Assembly (NCBI GenBank): GCA_012841525.1
Contig: DUUO01000005.1
Span: forward strand, 1-64,000
DNA: 64,000 nt
Direction of reading: 5' to 3'
DNA from: Clostridiales bacterium
GTDB taxonomy: Bacteria > Bacillota > Clostridia > Christensenellales > DTU072
Of this stretch, positions 20,977-31,004 are shown piece after piece (the first letter of the stretch is position 1; each line of letters opens with the position of its first letter). Made by a program: the position numbers and the translations under genes. Below the pieces are notes generated by a model. That model worked only from the letters and a program-made list of their open reading frames with translations. It was not told the origin of the DNA and did not search any database.

Positions 20977-23178
20977 ATGGTTAAAGTATTGAATGGTGGA
21001 TACATTTATTCAAAAGGTGAATTTGTTAAAAGCGATAACAAGTCAAATTTCAATAAAACAATTGCATATAAAATTTTAAATTCTCATAATTTAAAAGGCG
21101 ATATTTTAGAAAAAAATCAAGCATTAAATATTAAATTTGATGTAATAACATCACATGATATTACTTATGTCGGAATTATTCAAACCGCAAAAGCAATAGG
21201 TCTTGAGCGTTTTCCAATTCCATATATATTAACAAATTGTCATAATAGCCTTTGTGCTGTTGGTGGAACAATAAATGAAGATGATCATTCTTTTGGTTTA
21301 AGTGCCGCAAAAAAATATGGCGGGATTTATGTTCCAGCTCATGTTGCGGTTATACATTCATATATCAGAGAAAATTATGCTGGTTGTGGAAAGATGATTT
21401 TAGGTAGTGACTCTCATACAAGATATGGAGCACTTGGGACTTTAGGTATAGGTGAGGGTGGTCCTGAACTAGTTAAACAAATAATTGAAGAAACATATGA
21501 TATAAACATGCCTGAAGTTATTGCAATTCATCTTAAAAACGCACCACGAAAAGGAGTGGGTCCACAAGATGTTGCAATTGCATTGATTACTGAAGTTTTT
21601 TCTATCGGCTTTGTAAAAAATAAGATCTTAGAATTTGTTGGTGATGGAATTAAGAATCTTTCAGTTGAGTATAGAAATGGTATTGATGTAATGACAACTG
21701 AAACGGCTTGTTTAACATCTATCTGGGAAACTGATGAAAAAGTTGAAAAATATTTAGAAAAACATGGCAGAAAAAATGAATATGCAAAACTTGTCGCTGA
21801 AGATGGTGCATATTATGATGGTGTTGTTGAAATAGATTTAGCAAAAATTGAACCAATGATAGCCATGCCTTTTCATCCAAGTAATGGAATTAAAATATCT
21901 GAATTGTTAAAAAATCCAAAAGAAATATTATCTAAATTTGAAAAGCAAGGTCAAGAAAAATTTGGTAAAAATTATACTCTTTTAGATAAATTGACACCTA
22001 ATGGCATTAAAGTTGACCAAGCCATTATAGCAGGTTGTGCAGGTGGAATATATGACAATATTGTTGAAGCTTCAAAAATAATTAAAGGCTCAAATGTTGG
22101 TACTTTACCTTTTAGTGTTTATCCTGGTTCGCTTGCTGTGTATTATGACTTAATGAAAAAAGGCGTTTTTTCTTCAATTATTGAAGCAGGTGGTGTCGTA
22201 AAAACAAGTTTTTGTGGGCCATGCTTTGGTGCTGGAGACATTCCTCAAAATAATGGATTCTCAATTAGACATGTAACTAGAAATTTTGAAAACAGAGAAG
22301 GAGCAAAACCAAATGAAAATCAAGTTGCTTCAGTTGCTTTAATGGATGCAAGAAGTATTGCAGCAACTGTTAAAAATGGGGGTTATTTAACAAGTGCATT
22401 AGAAATAGATTATGACAACACAGTACCAGAATTTGAATATAATTCTAAAATTTATGAAAACAAAGTATATAATGGGTATAAAAATCCAAAAGCGGACATG
22501 TCTTTGTTCTATGGCCCAAATATTACAGATTGGCCTTCAATTGAAAAGCTTGAAAAAGAGCAAATTTTCGTAATAGCTTCATCATTAAAAGATAAAGTTA
22601 CAACTACTGATGAACTAATTCCATCTGGAGAAACGTCTTCATATAGAAGTAATCCATTAAAACTTGCAGAGTTTACTCTGTCAAGAAGGGATCCAGATTA
22701 TGTTAATAGAGCTAAAAATATTGAAAAAAACAAACAGGATTACATTAATTTAGTTGAAAAAAAATTAAATGTTAAGGTTGAAAATGTTAATGTTACAAGT
22801 TCAATATATGCTAATTTACCAGGTGATGGTAGTGCTAGAGAACAGGCTGCATCTTGTCAAAGAGTTCTAGGTGGCGGCGCAAACTTTGCAATAAATTATG
22901 CAACAAAAAGATATAGATCAAATTTAATTAACTGGGGAATTATTCCTTTCATTGTCGAAAATGACAATTTTGAAGTTGGTGATATTATTTATGTTGAAAA
23001 TATATTTGAATTATTGGATACATTAAAAACAAAGGCTGTTTTAATTAGAAACTCTAATTTGCATAAAATTAACTTACGAATTGATAATTTAACAAACAAA
23101 GAAAAAGAAATAATAAAAAGTGGTTGTTTGATTAATTTTCAAAGAAAAGAAAGGAAGGATAAAAAAAATGATTTATGA
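20977..23178 (+). CDS. Aconitase-family hydratase (YbhJ-like)
   Basis: Aconitase signatures GSDSHTRYGALG and TSFCGPCFGAGD with a C-terminal swivel domain in one chain. ATG 20977 fits the AAAGGA site better than ATG 20968. Confidence 0.85.
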   Translation: MVKVLNGGYIYSKGEFVKSDNKSNFNKTIAYKILNSHNLKGDILEKNQALNIKFDVITSHDITYVGIIQTAKAIGLERFPIPYILTNCHNSLCAVGGTINEDDHSFGLSAAKKYGGIYVPAHVAVIHSYIRENYAGCGKMILGSDSHTRYGALGTLGIGEGGPELVKQIIEETYDINMPEVIAIHLKNAPRKGVGPQDVAIALITEVFSIGFVKNKILEFVGDGIKNLSVEYRNGIDVMTTETACLTSIWETDEKVEKYLEKHGRKNEYAKLVAEDGAYYDGVVEIDLAKIEPMIAMPFHPSNGIKISELLKNPKEILSKFEKQGQEKFGKNYTLLDKLTPNGIKVDQAIIAGCAGGIYDNIVEASKIIKGSNVGTLPFSVYPGSLAVYYDLMKKGVFSSIIEAGGVVKTSFCGPCFGAGDIPQNNGFSIRHVTRNFENREGAKPNENQVASVALMDARSIAATVKNGGYLTSALEIDYDNTVPEFEYNSKIYENKVYNGYKNPKADMSLFYGPNITDWPSIEKLEKEQIFVIASSLKDKVTTTDELIPSGETSSYRSNPLKLAEFTLSRRDPDYVNRAKNIEKNKQDYINLVEKKLNVKVENVNVTSSIYANLPGDGSAREQAASCQRVLGGGANFAINYATKRYRSNLINWGIIPFIVENDNFEVGDIIYVENIFELLDTLKTKAVLIRNSNLHKINLRIDNLTNKEKEIIKSGCLINFQRKERKDKKNDL

Positions 23179-24472
23179 TGTTAAACATGAAACTATGAGT
23201 AGAGAAGAATTAGAAGTTCTTCAACTTGAACGATTGAAAAAAATTGTACATTATGTTTATGAAAAAGTTCCTTTTTACAAAAGGAAGTATGATTTAGCAG
23301 GTTTTCATCCTGATATGATCAAAACATTAAAAGATATTCAAAAAATACCTTTTACTGAAAAAAGTGATTTAAGAGATAATTATCCTTATGGTCTTTTGGC
23401 AGTTCCTATTAGTAAATTAAAAAGAATTCATGCATCAAGTGGAACAAGTGGAAAGCCAACAGTTGTTTGTTATACAGAACATGATATGGAAATTTGGAAA
23501 GATTGCTGTGCAAGAGTTTGTGGTCAAGCTGGATTGGAACCAGATGATATTGTCCAAGTTTGTTTTGGTTATGGTTTATTTACAGGGGCATTAGGAATGC
23601 ATCAAGGAGCCGAAAGAATTGGCGCAGCTGTTATTCCTGCAAGTGCTGGTAATACAGAAAGACAAGTTATGTTATTAAAAGACTTAAAAGCAACGGTTTT
23701 AGTTTCTACGCCTTCATATGCCTTACGTATAGCAGAAATTGCAAGAAAATTGGGATATGATATTAAAAAAGATTTTAGCCTTCGTTTAGGCTTATTTGGA
23801 AGTGAATCTTCATCTGAAGAAATGCATGCTGAAATTGCAAAACAATTAAATATTTTTACTACAGATAACTATGGCCTTTCAGAAGTTATAGGACCTGGTG
23901 TTTCTGGTGAATGTTACAAAAAAAATGGAATGCATATTAATGAAGATCATTTTTATCCTGAACTTATAAACTCAGATACATTAGAACCAGTAAAACCTGG
24001 CGAAATTGGAGAACTTGTTTTAACAACATTAACAAAAGATGGGATGCCAGTGATTCGCTATAGGACAAAAGATATTTGTACTTTAGATTATTCTCCTTGC
24101 GAGTGTGGTAGAACAACAGTTAGAATGTCAAAAATTCTTGGAAGATCTGATGATATGTTGATAATTCGTGGAGTTAATGTTTTCCCATCTCAAATAGAAT
24201 CTGTATTAATGGAAATTCCAGAAATAGGTTCCCAATATGAGATTATTGTAACCAGGGAAGGGAATATGGATAAATTGGAAGTTAGAGTTGAAGTTGCAGA
24301 TGGTTCGCTTCTTACTGATTACAAAAAACTTATGGATTTACATCAAAAAGTTCAACATAATTTAAGAGTTATTTTACAAATTGATGCATTAGTTAAACTT
24401 GTCGAACCTCTATCATTAAAGCGCTTTGAAGGAAAAGCAAATAGAGTAACTGATTTAAGAAAAAAGAATTAA
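23168..24472 (+). CDS. paaK: Phenylacetate-CoA ligase family protein
   Basis: HASSGTSGKPTVV, VCFGYGLFTGALG, DNYGLSEVIGPGV, YRTKDIC. Confidence 0.92.
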   Translation: MIYDVKHETMSREELEVLQLERLKKIVHYVYEKVPFYKRKYDLAGFHPDMIKTLKDIQKIPFTEKSDLRDNYPYGLLAVPISKLKRIHASSGTSGKPTVVCYTEHDMEIWKDCCARVCGQAGLEPDDIVQVCFGYGLFTGALGMHQGAERIGAAVIPASAGNTERQVMLLKDLKATVLVSTPSYALRIAEIARKLGYDIKKDFSLRLGLFGSESSSEEMHAEIAKQLNIFTTDNYGLSEVIGPGVSGECYKKNGMHINEDHFYPELINSDTLEPVKPGEIGELVLTTLTKDGMPVIRYRTKDICTLDYSPCECGRTTVRMSKILGRSDDMLIIRGVNVFPSQIESVLMEIPEIGSQYEIIVTREGNMDKLEVRVEVADGSLLTDYKKLMDLHQKVQHNLRVILQIDALVKLVEPLSLKRFEGKANRVTDLRKKN

Positions 24473-24519
24473 AAAATCGCGTAATTAGATAAACAAAAAA
24501 TTATATAGGAGTAAAATGC

Positions 24520-26244
24520 ATGAAAAGATTAATGATTGGAAATGAATCTATTGCTAGGGGAGCATATGAGGCGGGAGTTAAAGTTGTTTCATCTTATCCT
24601 GGAACACCTTCCACAGAAATTACTGAATTTATTGCTAAATATGATGGAATTCATGTAGAATGGGCACCAAATGAAAAAGTTGGCTTAGAAGTTGCTATTG
24701 GTGCAAGCATTGCTGGTGCAAGAGCGATGAGTTGCATGAAACACGTTGGTGTCAATGTTGCAGCAGATCCTCTTTTTACATCTGCATATACAGGTGTTAA
24801 TGGAGGTTTAGTTTTGGTCGTAGCAGATGATCCAGCAATGCACAGTTCTCAAAATGAACAAGATAGTAGATTTTATGCAAGAAGTGCACATGTGCCTATG
24901 CTTGAACCATCAGATAGTGCTGAAGCAAAAAAATATATTAAGCTTGCTTTTTATTTAAGTGAAAAATATGATACGCCAGTTATGATAAGATTAACAACTC
25001 GTGTTGCACATAGTCAAAGTTTAGTTGATGAAGAAAGTAGAAATAATATTGAATTAAAAGAATATAAAAAAGATGTAAGTAAATTTGTAATGATGCCTGT
25101 AATGGCAAGAGGAAGACATATAGTTGTTGAGCAAAGAGAAAAGAAATTATTAAATGATTTAGAAAACAATGAAATTAATGTAAATCGTATTGAATATAGA
25201 GATAAAAAAGTTGGTATTGTTTGTTCTGGCGTAACATATCAATATGTTAAAGAAGCAACCAACGCTTCAATTTTCAAATTAGGAATGGTTTATCCAATAC
25301 CAACAAAACAAATTTCTGAATTTGCAAAAAGTGTTGATGAATTAATTGTTATAGAAGAATTAGAGCCATTTTTTGAAAATCAATTAAAGGCACATGGAAT
25401 TAAATGTCATGGAAAATCTATAACTGGACTACAAGGCGAACTTTCAACTGGTGCAATTTTAGAAAAATATCTTGGAAAAACAATCAACAAGCCTAATAAA
25501 AATTTACCTAATCGTCCTCCTGTTATGTGTGCAGGCTGTCCTCATAGAAGTGTTTTTTATGCTCTAAACAGATTAAAATGCACAGTTACTGGGGATATCG
25601 GATGTTATACGCTTGCAGCTAATTATCCATTAAATGCAATTGATGCTGTTGTCTGTATGGGTGCAAGTGTTGGTATGGCTCATGGTTTTGATAAAGCAAA
25701 ATCTGAAAAATCAAAAAATTTAGTTGCTGTTATAGGAGATAGTACCTTTGTGCATAGTGGAATTACAGGTGTTATCAACTCTGTTTATAACAATGGCAGT
25801 TCTACAATTATTATTTTAGATAACTCTACAACTGGAATGACAGGGCATCAAGATAATCCAACAACTGGTAAAAATATTAAGGGTGAACCTACATACAAGT
25901 TGGATTTAGAAATGTTGTTGAAAGCATGTGGGGTAGAACATGTTTTAGTTGTAGACTCATATGATATTTTAGCAGTTAAAAACGCGGTTAAAGAAGCTAT
26001 ATCAAAAGATGAAGTCTCCGTAATTATAGCAAGACGTCCTTGTGCTTTATTGAATAGAAACTATCCAAAACCTTATTATGTTAATCAAGAAACATGTAAG
26101 AAGTGCAAGGCATGTTTACAAATTGGCTGTCCTGCCATTGAAAATTTAGAAAATAATGGGGTTAGAATTAATCCTGAATTATGTGTAGGTTGTGGTGTTT
26201 GTACACAACTTTGCAAATTTAATTCGATTTTACAAGAGGTGTAA
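24520..26244 (+). CDS. iorA: Indolepyruvate ferredoxin oxidoreductase alpha subunit
   Basis: SSYPGTPSTEITE, TPP-binding GDIGCYTL, C-terminal 2x[4Fe-4S] ferredoxin motifs. Confidence 0.95.
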   Translation: MKRLMIGNESIARGAYEAGVKVVSSYPGTPSTEITEFIAKYDGIHVEWAPNEKVGLEVAIGASIAGARAMSCMKHVGVNVAADPLFTSAYTGVNGGLVLVVADDPAMHSSQNEQDSRFYARSAHVPMLEPSDSAEAKKYIKLAFYLSEKYDTPVMIRLTTRVAHSQSLVDEESRNNIELKEYKKDVSKFVMMPVMARGRHIVVEQREKKLLNDLENNEINVNRIEYRDKKVGIVCSGVTYQYVKEATNASIFKLGMVYPIPTKQISEFAKSVDELIVIEELEPFFENQLKAHGIKCHGKSITGLQGELSTGAILEKYLGKTINKPNKNLPNRPPVMCAGCPHRSVFYALNRLKCTVTGDIGCYTLAANYPLNAIDAVVCMGASVGMAHGFDKAKSEKSKNLVAVIGDSTFVHSGITGVINSVYNNGSSTIIILDNSTTGMTGHQDNPTTGKNIKGEPTYKLDLEMLLKACGVEHVLVVDSYDILAVKNAVKEAISKDEVSVIIARRPCALLNRNYPKPYYVNQETCKKCKACLQIGCPAIENLENNGVRINPELCVGCGVCTQLCKFNSILQEV

Positions 26245-26245
26245 T

Positions 26246-26824
26246 ATGAATTTAGATATTTTAATTGTTGGTGTTGGTGGACAAGGAACACTTTTAGCAA
26301 GTAGAGTTTTAGGAGAAATTGCTATTTTATCAGGCTTAGACTGTAAGCTAAATGAAATTCACGGAATGTCTCAAAGGGGTGGTAGTGTTGTAACTCATGT
26401 AAGAATGGGCGATGATGTTTATTCACCAACTGTTTTAGAGGGAAATGCAGACTACATTATTGCTTTTGAAAAACTTGAAGCACTAAGATGGTCTTATTAT
26501 TTAAAAGAAAATGGAAAAATTATTGTAAACGATCAAGAAATTTTACCAATGCCCGTTATTTCAGGAAAAGAAAAATATCCAAGTAATATAATTGAACACA
26601 TGAAAAAAACATATAGTGTTTTAGATATAGATGCAATTAGCATTGCAAAAGAAATAAAAAATCCAAAATCAGTAAACATAATTTTACTTGGGATTTTTTG
26701 TGCTTTAGAAAAAATTGATCTTGATTTAGGATTGAAAGCAATGTTGAAGTATGTAAAACCACAATTTCATCAATCAAATACAATAGCCTTTAATAAAGGA
26801 TATGAAATTGGAAAACGATACTAA
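26246..26824 (+). CDS. iorB: Indolepyruvate ferredoxin oxidoreductase beta subunit
   Basis: GVGGQGTLLASRVLGE, MSQRGGSVVTHVR. ATG 26246 has a clear AGAGGTG site. Confidence 0.94.
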   Translation: MNLDILIVGVGGQGTLLASRVLGEIAILSGLDCKLNEIHGMSQRGGSVVTHVRMGDDVYSPTVLEGNADYIIAFEKLEALRWSYYLKENGKIIVNDQEILPMPVISGKEKYPSNIIEHMKKTYSVLDIDAISIAKEIKNPKSVNIILLGIFCALEKIDLDLGLKAMLKYVKPQFHQSNTIAFNKGYEIGKRY

Positions 26825-26861
26825 TATGGTTTTTAATAATATTCTTTAATTGGAGGAAATA

Positions 26862-28163
26862 ATGAGCTATTTTGACAAAACAATTGAATGTATGTCATAT
26901 AATGATAAAAAAAATATTTTATCAAAAAACTTAAAAAATGTTGTAGAACATGTATATAACAATGTATTACCATACAGAAAAAAAATGGATGAAATTGGAT
27001 TAAAGCCTTCAGATATAAATGGAATTGAAGATATATCAAAGTTACCGTTTACATTAAAAAGTGATTTAAGAGAAAATTATCCATTTGGTATGTTTGCAGT
27101 TCCATCAGATGAAATTATTAGACTTCATGCCTCTTCTGGAACAACAGGTAAATTAACTGTAGTTGGATACACAAAAAACGATATAGATAACTGGTCTAAA
27201 AGTTGTGCTAGAGGTTTATACGGCATTGGTGTTAGAAAAGGGACAGTTGTTCATATTGCATATGGATATGGATTATTTACTGGTGGTCTAGGTTTGCATT
27301 ATGGAGCAGAATATCTAGAAGCAACGGTTGTGCCTGTTTCATCGGGTAATACATCAAGACAATTGATGTTATTGAAAGATTTCAAAGCTGAAGTTTTATG
27401 TTGCACTCCTTCTTATGCATTACACTTAATTGATGAAATTAAAAAATGTGGATATACCAAAGACGATTTTAATTTGAAATATGGAGTGTTTGGTGCAGAG
27501 TCTTGGACAAATGAAATGAGGCTTACAATTGAAAAAGAACTTGGAATTAAAGCGTATGATATTTACGGCTTGTCAGAAATTTCAGGACCTGGCGTTGCTA
27601 TGGAATGTGAATTCCAAAATGGTTGTCATGTTCAAGATGATATGTTTTATCCAGAAATTATAGATCCTGATACTTTAGAACCATTACCGATAGGAGAAGA
27701 AGGTGAGTTAGTTTTTACTACATTAACAAAAGAAGGATTGCCTCTTATAAGATATAGAACAAGAGACTTATGTAGAATTATACCTGGTCAATGTCAATGT
27801 GGTAGGACAACATTAAGGCTTGATAAAGTTAAAGGACGTACTGACGATATGTTAATTATTAGAGGGGTTAATGTATTTCCATCGCAAATTGAATCTTGCA
27901 TTTTAAAATGTGACGATCGTATAAGTCCACATTTCCATATTACTGTAGATAGAGAAAATAATTTAGATAAGTTAACCATAGAGGTAGAATTAGGACCCGA
28001 AATTGCATTTGATGAAATTACGGTTATTCAAGCACTAACTCAAAAATTAGATGCAGCCATATCTTCAGCAATTGGAATTAGAGCAAAAGTTATGCTGGTT
28101 TCAAATGGAAGTTTAAAACGCTTTGAAGGTAAAGCAAATAGAATTACAGATAATAGAAAATAA
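26862..28163 (+). CDS. paaK: Phenylacetate-CoA ligase family protein (second copy)
   Basis: HASSGTTGKLTVV, DIYGLSEISGPGV, co-linear with the 23168-24472 product. Confidence 0.92.
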   Translation: MSYFDKTIECMSYNDKKNILSKNLKNVVEHVYNNVLPYRKKMDEIGLKPSDINGIEDISKLPFTLKSDLRENYPFGMFAVPSDEIIRLHASSGTTGKLTVVGYTKNDIDNWSKSCARGLYGIGVRKGTVVHIAYGYGLFTGGLGLHYGAEYLEATVVPVSSGNTSRQLMLLKDFKAEVLCCTPSYALHLIDEIKKCGYTKDDFNLKYGVFGAESWTNEMRLTIEKELGIKAYDIYGLSEISGPGVAMECEFQNGCHVQDDMFYPEIIDPDTLEPLPIGEEGELVFTTLTKEGLPLIRYRTRDLCRIIPGQCQCGRTTLRLDKVKGRTDDMLIIRGVNVFPSQIESCILKCDDRISPHFHITVDRENNLDKLTIEVELGPEIAFDEITVIQALTQKLDAAISSAIGIRAKVMLVSNGSLKRFEGKANRITDNRK

Positions 28164-28190
28164 TATTATTTACATATTAAAAAAATAGCA

Positions 28191-28233
28191 AATAATGTTA
28201 TAACCAATTAGGTTAAATTCAAATAACATTATT
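28191..28233 (+). promoter_or_regulatory. Structured leader motif, copy 2 (ACT-domain gene 5' UTR)
   Basis: AATAATGTTA-TAACC-AATTA-GGTTA-AATTCAAA-TAACATTATT: 10-bp outer helix, 5-bp inner hairpin, 8-nt 3' internal strand. Confidence 0.7.
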
Positions 28234-28246
28234 ATATGAGGAAAAT

Positions 28247-28663
28247 ATGAAAGTTGAACAAATAGCAGTATTTCTTGAAAATAGAAAAGGGCGTCTATGC
28301 AAATTTGCACAAGTTTTGTATGATGCAAATATCAATATCAAGGGCATGTATATTGCAGATACTACTGATTATGGCATTTTGCGTGTTATTACAAATGATA
28401 ATGAGAAAGCGGTAAAAGTTTTAAAAGAAAATGGCTTTAATACAACTGTTACAGAATTAATTGGTTTTAAAGTTTCTGATAAACCTGGTGAAATGCATAA
28501 AGTTTTAAAATTATTAAATGACCACAATGTAGATATTTCTTACTTATATTCATATTCTGAAATTGGTTCAAATCAAGCCGCTATCTTAATTAAAGTTGAA
28601 GATAATGAGTTTGTTTCCAAATTATTGATTGATAATAAAGTAGAGCCATTTATTGAAAAATAA
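28247..28663 (+). CDS. Tandem ACT-domain amino-acid-binding protein
   Basis: Two ACT-like repeats (VEQIAVFLENRKGRLCKFAQVLYDANINIKGMYI; ...FKVSDKPGEMHKVLKLLNDHNVDISYLYSY). Confidence 0.88.
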   Translation: MKVEQIAVFLENRKGRLCKFAQVLYDANINIKGMYIADTTDYGILRVITNDNEKAVKVLKENGFNTTVTELIGFKVSDKPGEMHKVLKLLNDHNVDISYLYSYSEIGSNQAAILIKVEDNEFVSKLLIDNKVEPFIEK

Positions 28664-28664
28664 C

Positions 28665-29195
28665 ATGTCAGATAAAAGACAGTTCAAAACTAGGCTAAGG
28701 AAAGATAACTTAAGCAAAAATATAAAAAACAAAGATAAAAAAAGTGAGTCTATATTTTTAAAAGTTATTTTATCCTCTAAATATTTAAATGCCAAATCTA
28801 TCTTTATATATCTTTCAACTGAAAAAGAAGTTAATACTGAAAAAATTATTAATGATGCATTAGAAAGGGGTAAAACTGTGTTAGTTCCAGTTATTGCAGG
28901 AAAAGACATGGAAACCCATATAATTGATAAAAATACTTCATATGCTATTGGCAAATATTCTATTAAAAAGCCAATTGATGGGGAAATATCTGATATTATT
29001 CCTGATTTAACAATATTACCAATGCTTGGTTTTTATAACAGAGAAAGATTAGGAAAAGGTGCAGGATATTATGATAGATATCTTGCAAAAAAGCCTAGCA
29101 CATACAAAATGGGTATTTGTTTTAGTGATTATCTTTTAAATTGTTCTTTTGCAGAGCCTCATGATATAGAAATGGATGAAGTTATTACTGATTAA
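28665..29195 (+). CDS. 5-formyltetrahydrofolate cyclo-ligase family protein
   Basis: LPMLGFYNRERLGKGAGYYDRYL motif. Confidence 0.9.
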   Translation: MSDKRQFKTRLRKDNLSKNIKNKDKKSESIFLKVILSSKYLNAKSIFIYLSTEKEVNTEKIINDALERGKTVLVPVIAGKDMETHIIDKNTSYAIGKYSIKKPIDGEISDIIPDLTILPMLGFYNRERLGKGAGYYDRYLAKKPSTYKMGICFSDYLLNCSFAEPHDIEMDEVITD

Positions 29196-29319
29196 AAATG
29201 TTAATATATAATTAGTAGTTTGTTTTATAAAAATAAATATTAATAACGTTAATATACTAAGTAGTATATTTTATAAAATGAAATTACAGAGATGATTTTA
29301 TGTGTTTGGAGAAAATATT

Positions 29320-30270
29320 TTGAGAGTTATATCAGGAAAATATAAAGATCTTACAATTGAAACTCTACGAGATAGAAGCATAAGACCTACTACAGATAGA
29401 GTAAAGGAAAGCATTTTTAATTTGATTCAACAAGATTGCAAAGGAAGCATTGTCTTGGATTTATTTTCTGGAACAGGGGCACTTGGTATTGAAAGTTTAT
29501 CTCGTGGAGCGAAAAAAGCATATTTTGTTGATAATTCGAGAAAATCATTATCTATATTGAAACGAAATCTTTCAAAAATTGACGATAATTATGTAATTTT
29601 AGAACGATCATATGAAAAATCATTGCCACTTATAAAGGAAAAAGTTTCTTTAATTTTTATTGATCCTCCGTATGATATGAAAAATTATTATAACATATTA
29701 AATCATTTAATAAATTCAAATATTATAGATGCAAACACAACAATAGTTATAGAAAGAGAAAAAACAGAAAAAAAATATAAAATTCCATTTGGTTTATATT
29801 TATATAAATCAAGGTCTTATGGGGGTTCAACTATTGATATTATTAAGGTTGGACATAGTGTTGTCATCCCAGGAACCTTTGATCCTTTTACAAAAGGTCA
29901 TGAATTTTTAGTTGAACAAGCATTAAAGGAATTTAGCAAAGTTAATGTGGTTATCTTAAATAATCCCAATAAAACTCCAATGTTATCATTAAAAAAGCGT
30001 CTTTTGATAATAAAAGATTTCGTTAGAAAATTTTCAAATGTTGATGTTTATTATTATCCTGGATTGACTATAGATTACTGTAATGATAACAATATTCGAT
30101 TTATTGTTAGAGGTGTTAGGAATAATGCTGATTTTAATTATGAAGAAGAAATGGCAAAATGGAATGAAAAAAATGGTGGCATAAAAACATTGTTTTTTTA
30201 TGCAAAAGATATTGATATTAGCTCAACATCTATAAGAAAATCGATGGAGTATGACAAAACAAAAAAATAG
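29320..30270 (+). CDS. Fused 16S rRNA (guanine966-N2)-methyltransferase RsmD and phosphopantetheine adenylyltransferase CoaD
   Basis: N-terminal LRVISGKYK, DLFSGTGALGIESLSRGA, FIDPPYD (RsmD); C-terminal VVIPGTFDPFTKGH, FIVRGVRNNADFNYEEEMA, ISSTSIR (CoaD). TTG 29320 follows GGAG; ORF track start is 29302. Confidence 0.9.
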   Translation: MRVISGKYKDLTIETLRDRSIRPTTDRVKESIFNLIQQDCKGSIVLDLFSGTGALGIESLSRGAKKAYFVDNSRKSLSILKRNLSKIDDNYVILERSYEKSLPLIKEKVSLIFIDPPYDMKNYYNILNHLINSNIIDANTTIVIEREKTEKKYKIPFGLYLYKSRSYGGSTIDIIKVGHSVVIPGTFDPFTKGHEFLVEQALKEFSKVNVVILNNPNKTPMLSLKKRLLIIKDFVRKFSNVDVYYYPGLTIDYCNDNNIRFIVRGVRNNADFNYEEEMAKWNEKNGGIKTLFFYAKDIDISSTSIRKSMEYDKTKK

Positions 30271-30433
30271 TTTAGCATATTTGATATGTTGAGATTTATA
30301 TTTTATATGTTGAACTATCTTTTTAATTTTTTAAATTATTTTTATGTCAAAATTAAAACAACATACATATAAGGCACTATTTCAATTTTAGAAACATTTT
30401 GATATAATAAATTAAATAAAAGGTATAGGTATT

Positions 30434-30892
30434 ATGGATATTGAAGATTTACTTTTGCAGTTAGAACAAGAAATAAGAGATGGAAGAAAAGTGCTCATTG
30501 GCAATGGTGTTATTGTTAATCCTGACACCATATATTCAATTATTGAAAATATAAGAAACTCTATTCCAGATATTATCAGAGAAGCGAGATATATCGTAAG
30601 CACATCAGAAAAAACTAAAGAAGAAAGTTTAATACGTGCAAGGAATATAGTTTCAGATGCAAAGAAAAAGGCTGATGAAATTTTAAGCAATAATGCAATT
30701 ATAAAAGAAGCCGAACATGAGGCGGCAGTTATTAAAAGCCAAGCTTTAGATTATCAAAAACGGATAAGAGTAGATGTAGCAGATGATATTGACATTTTGC
30801 TTTCTTCTGCTGAAAAAGCTTTAGAAGAAAATTTAGAAATTATAAAAAAAGCAAAGGAAAGTAATGCTCGTAGAAGGAGTGACTACCTATAA
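30434..30892 (+). CDS. Coiled-coil protein of unknown function (ATPase-stalk/DivIVA-like composition)
   Basis: ORF with ribosome-binding site, charged helical sequence, located next to coaD. Confidence 0.65.
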   Translation: MDIEDLLLQLEQEIRDGRKVLIGNGVIVNPDTIYSIIENIRNSIPDIIREARYIVSTSEKTKEESLIRARNIVSDAKKKADEILSNNAIIKEAEHEAAVIKSQALDYQKRIRVDVADDIDILLSSAEKALEENLEIIKKAKESNARRRSDYL

Positions 30893-30957
30893 AAAATTAA
30901 TTATTATCAAATTTATTAATTTATATATTAGATTTATTAGCAATATTTTTATCTTTC

Positions 30958-30993
30958 AACAACTATCATACATTTTGATGGTTGTTTTTTTAT
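30958..30993 (+). terminator. Intrinsic terminator
   Basis: AACAACTATCA / TGATGGTTGTT stem (one G.U) followed by TTTTTT. Confidence 0.8.
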
Positions 30994-31004
30994 TAGCAAT
31001 ATTT

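Noticed and set aside
30313-30366. TATGTTG / CAACATA arms with AAATTAAAA resembling the three-copy leader motif
   Set aside because: Arms are over 40 nt apart, the inner hairpin does not match, and the element is about 68 nt from the start codon; probably AT-rich coincidence.
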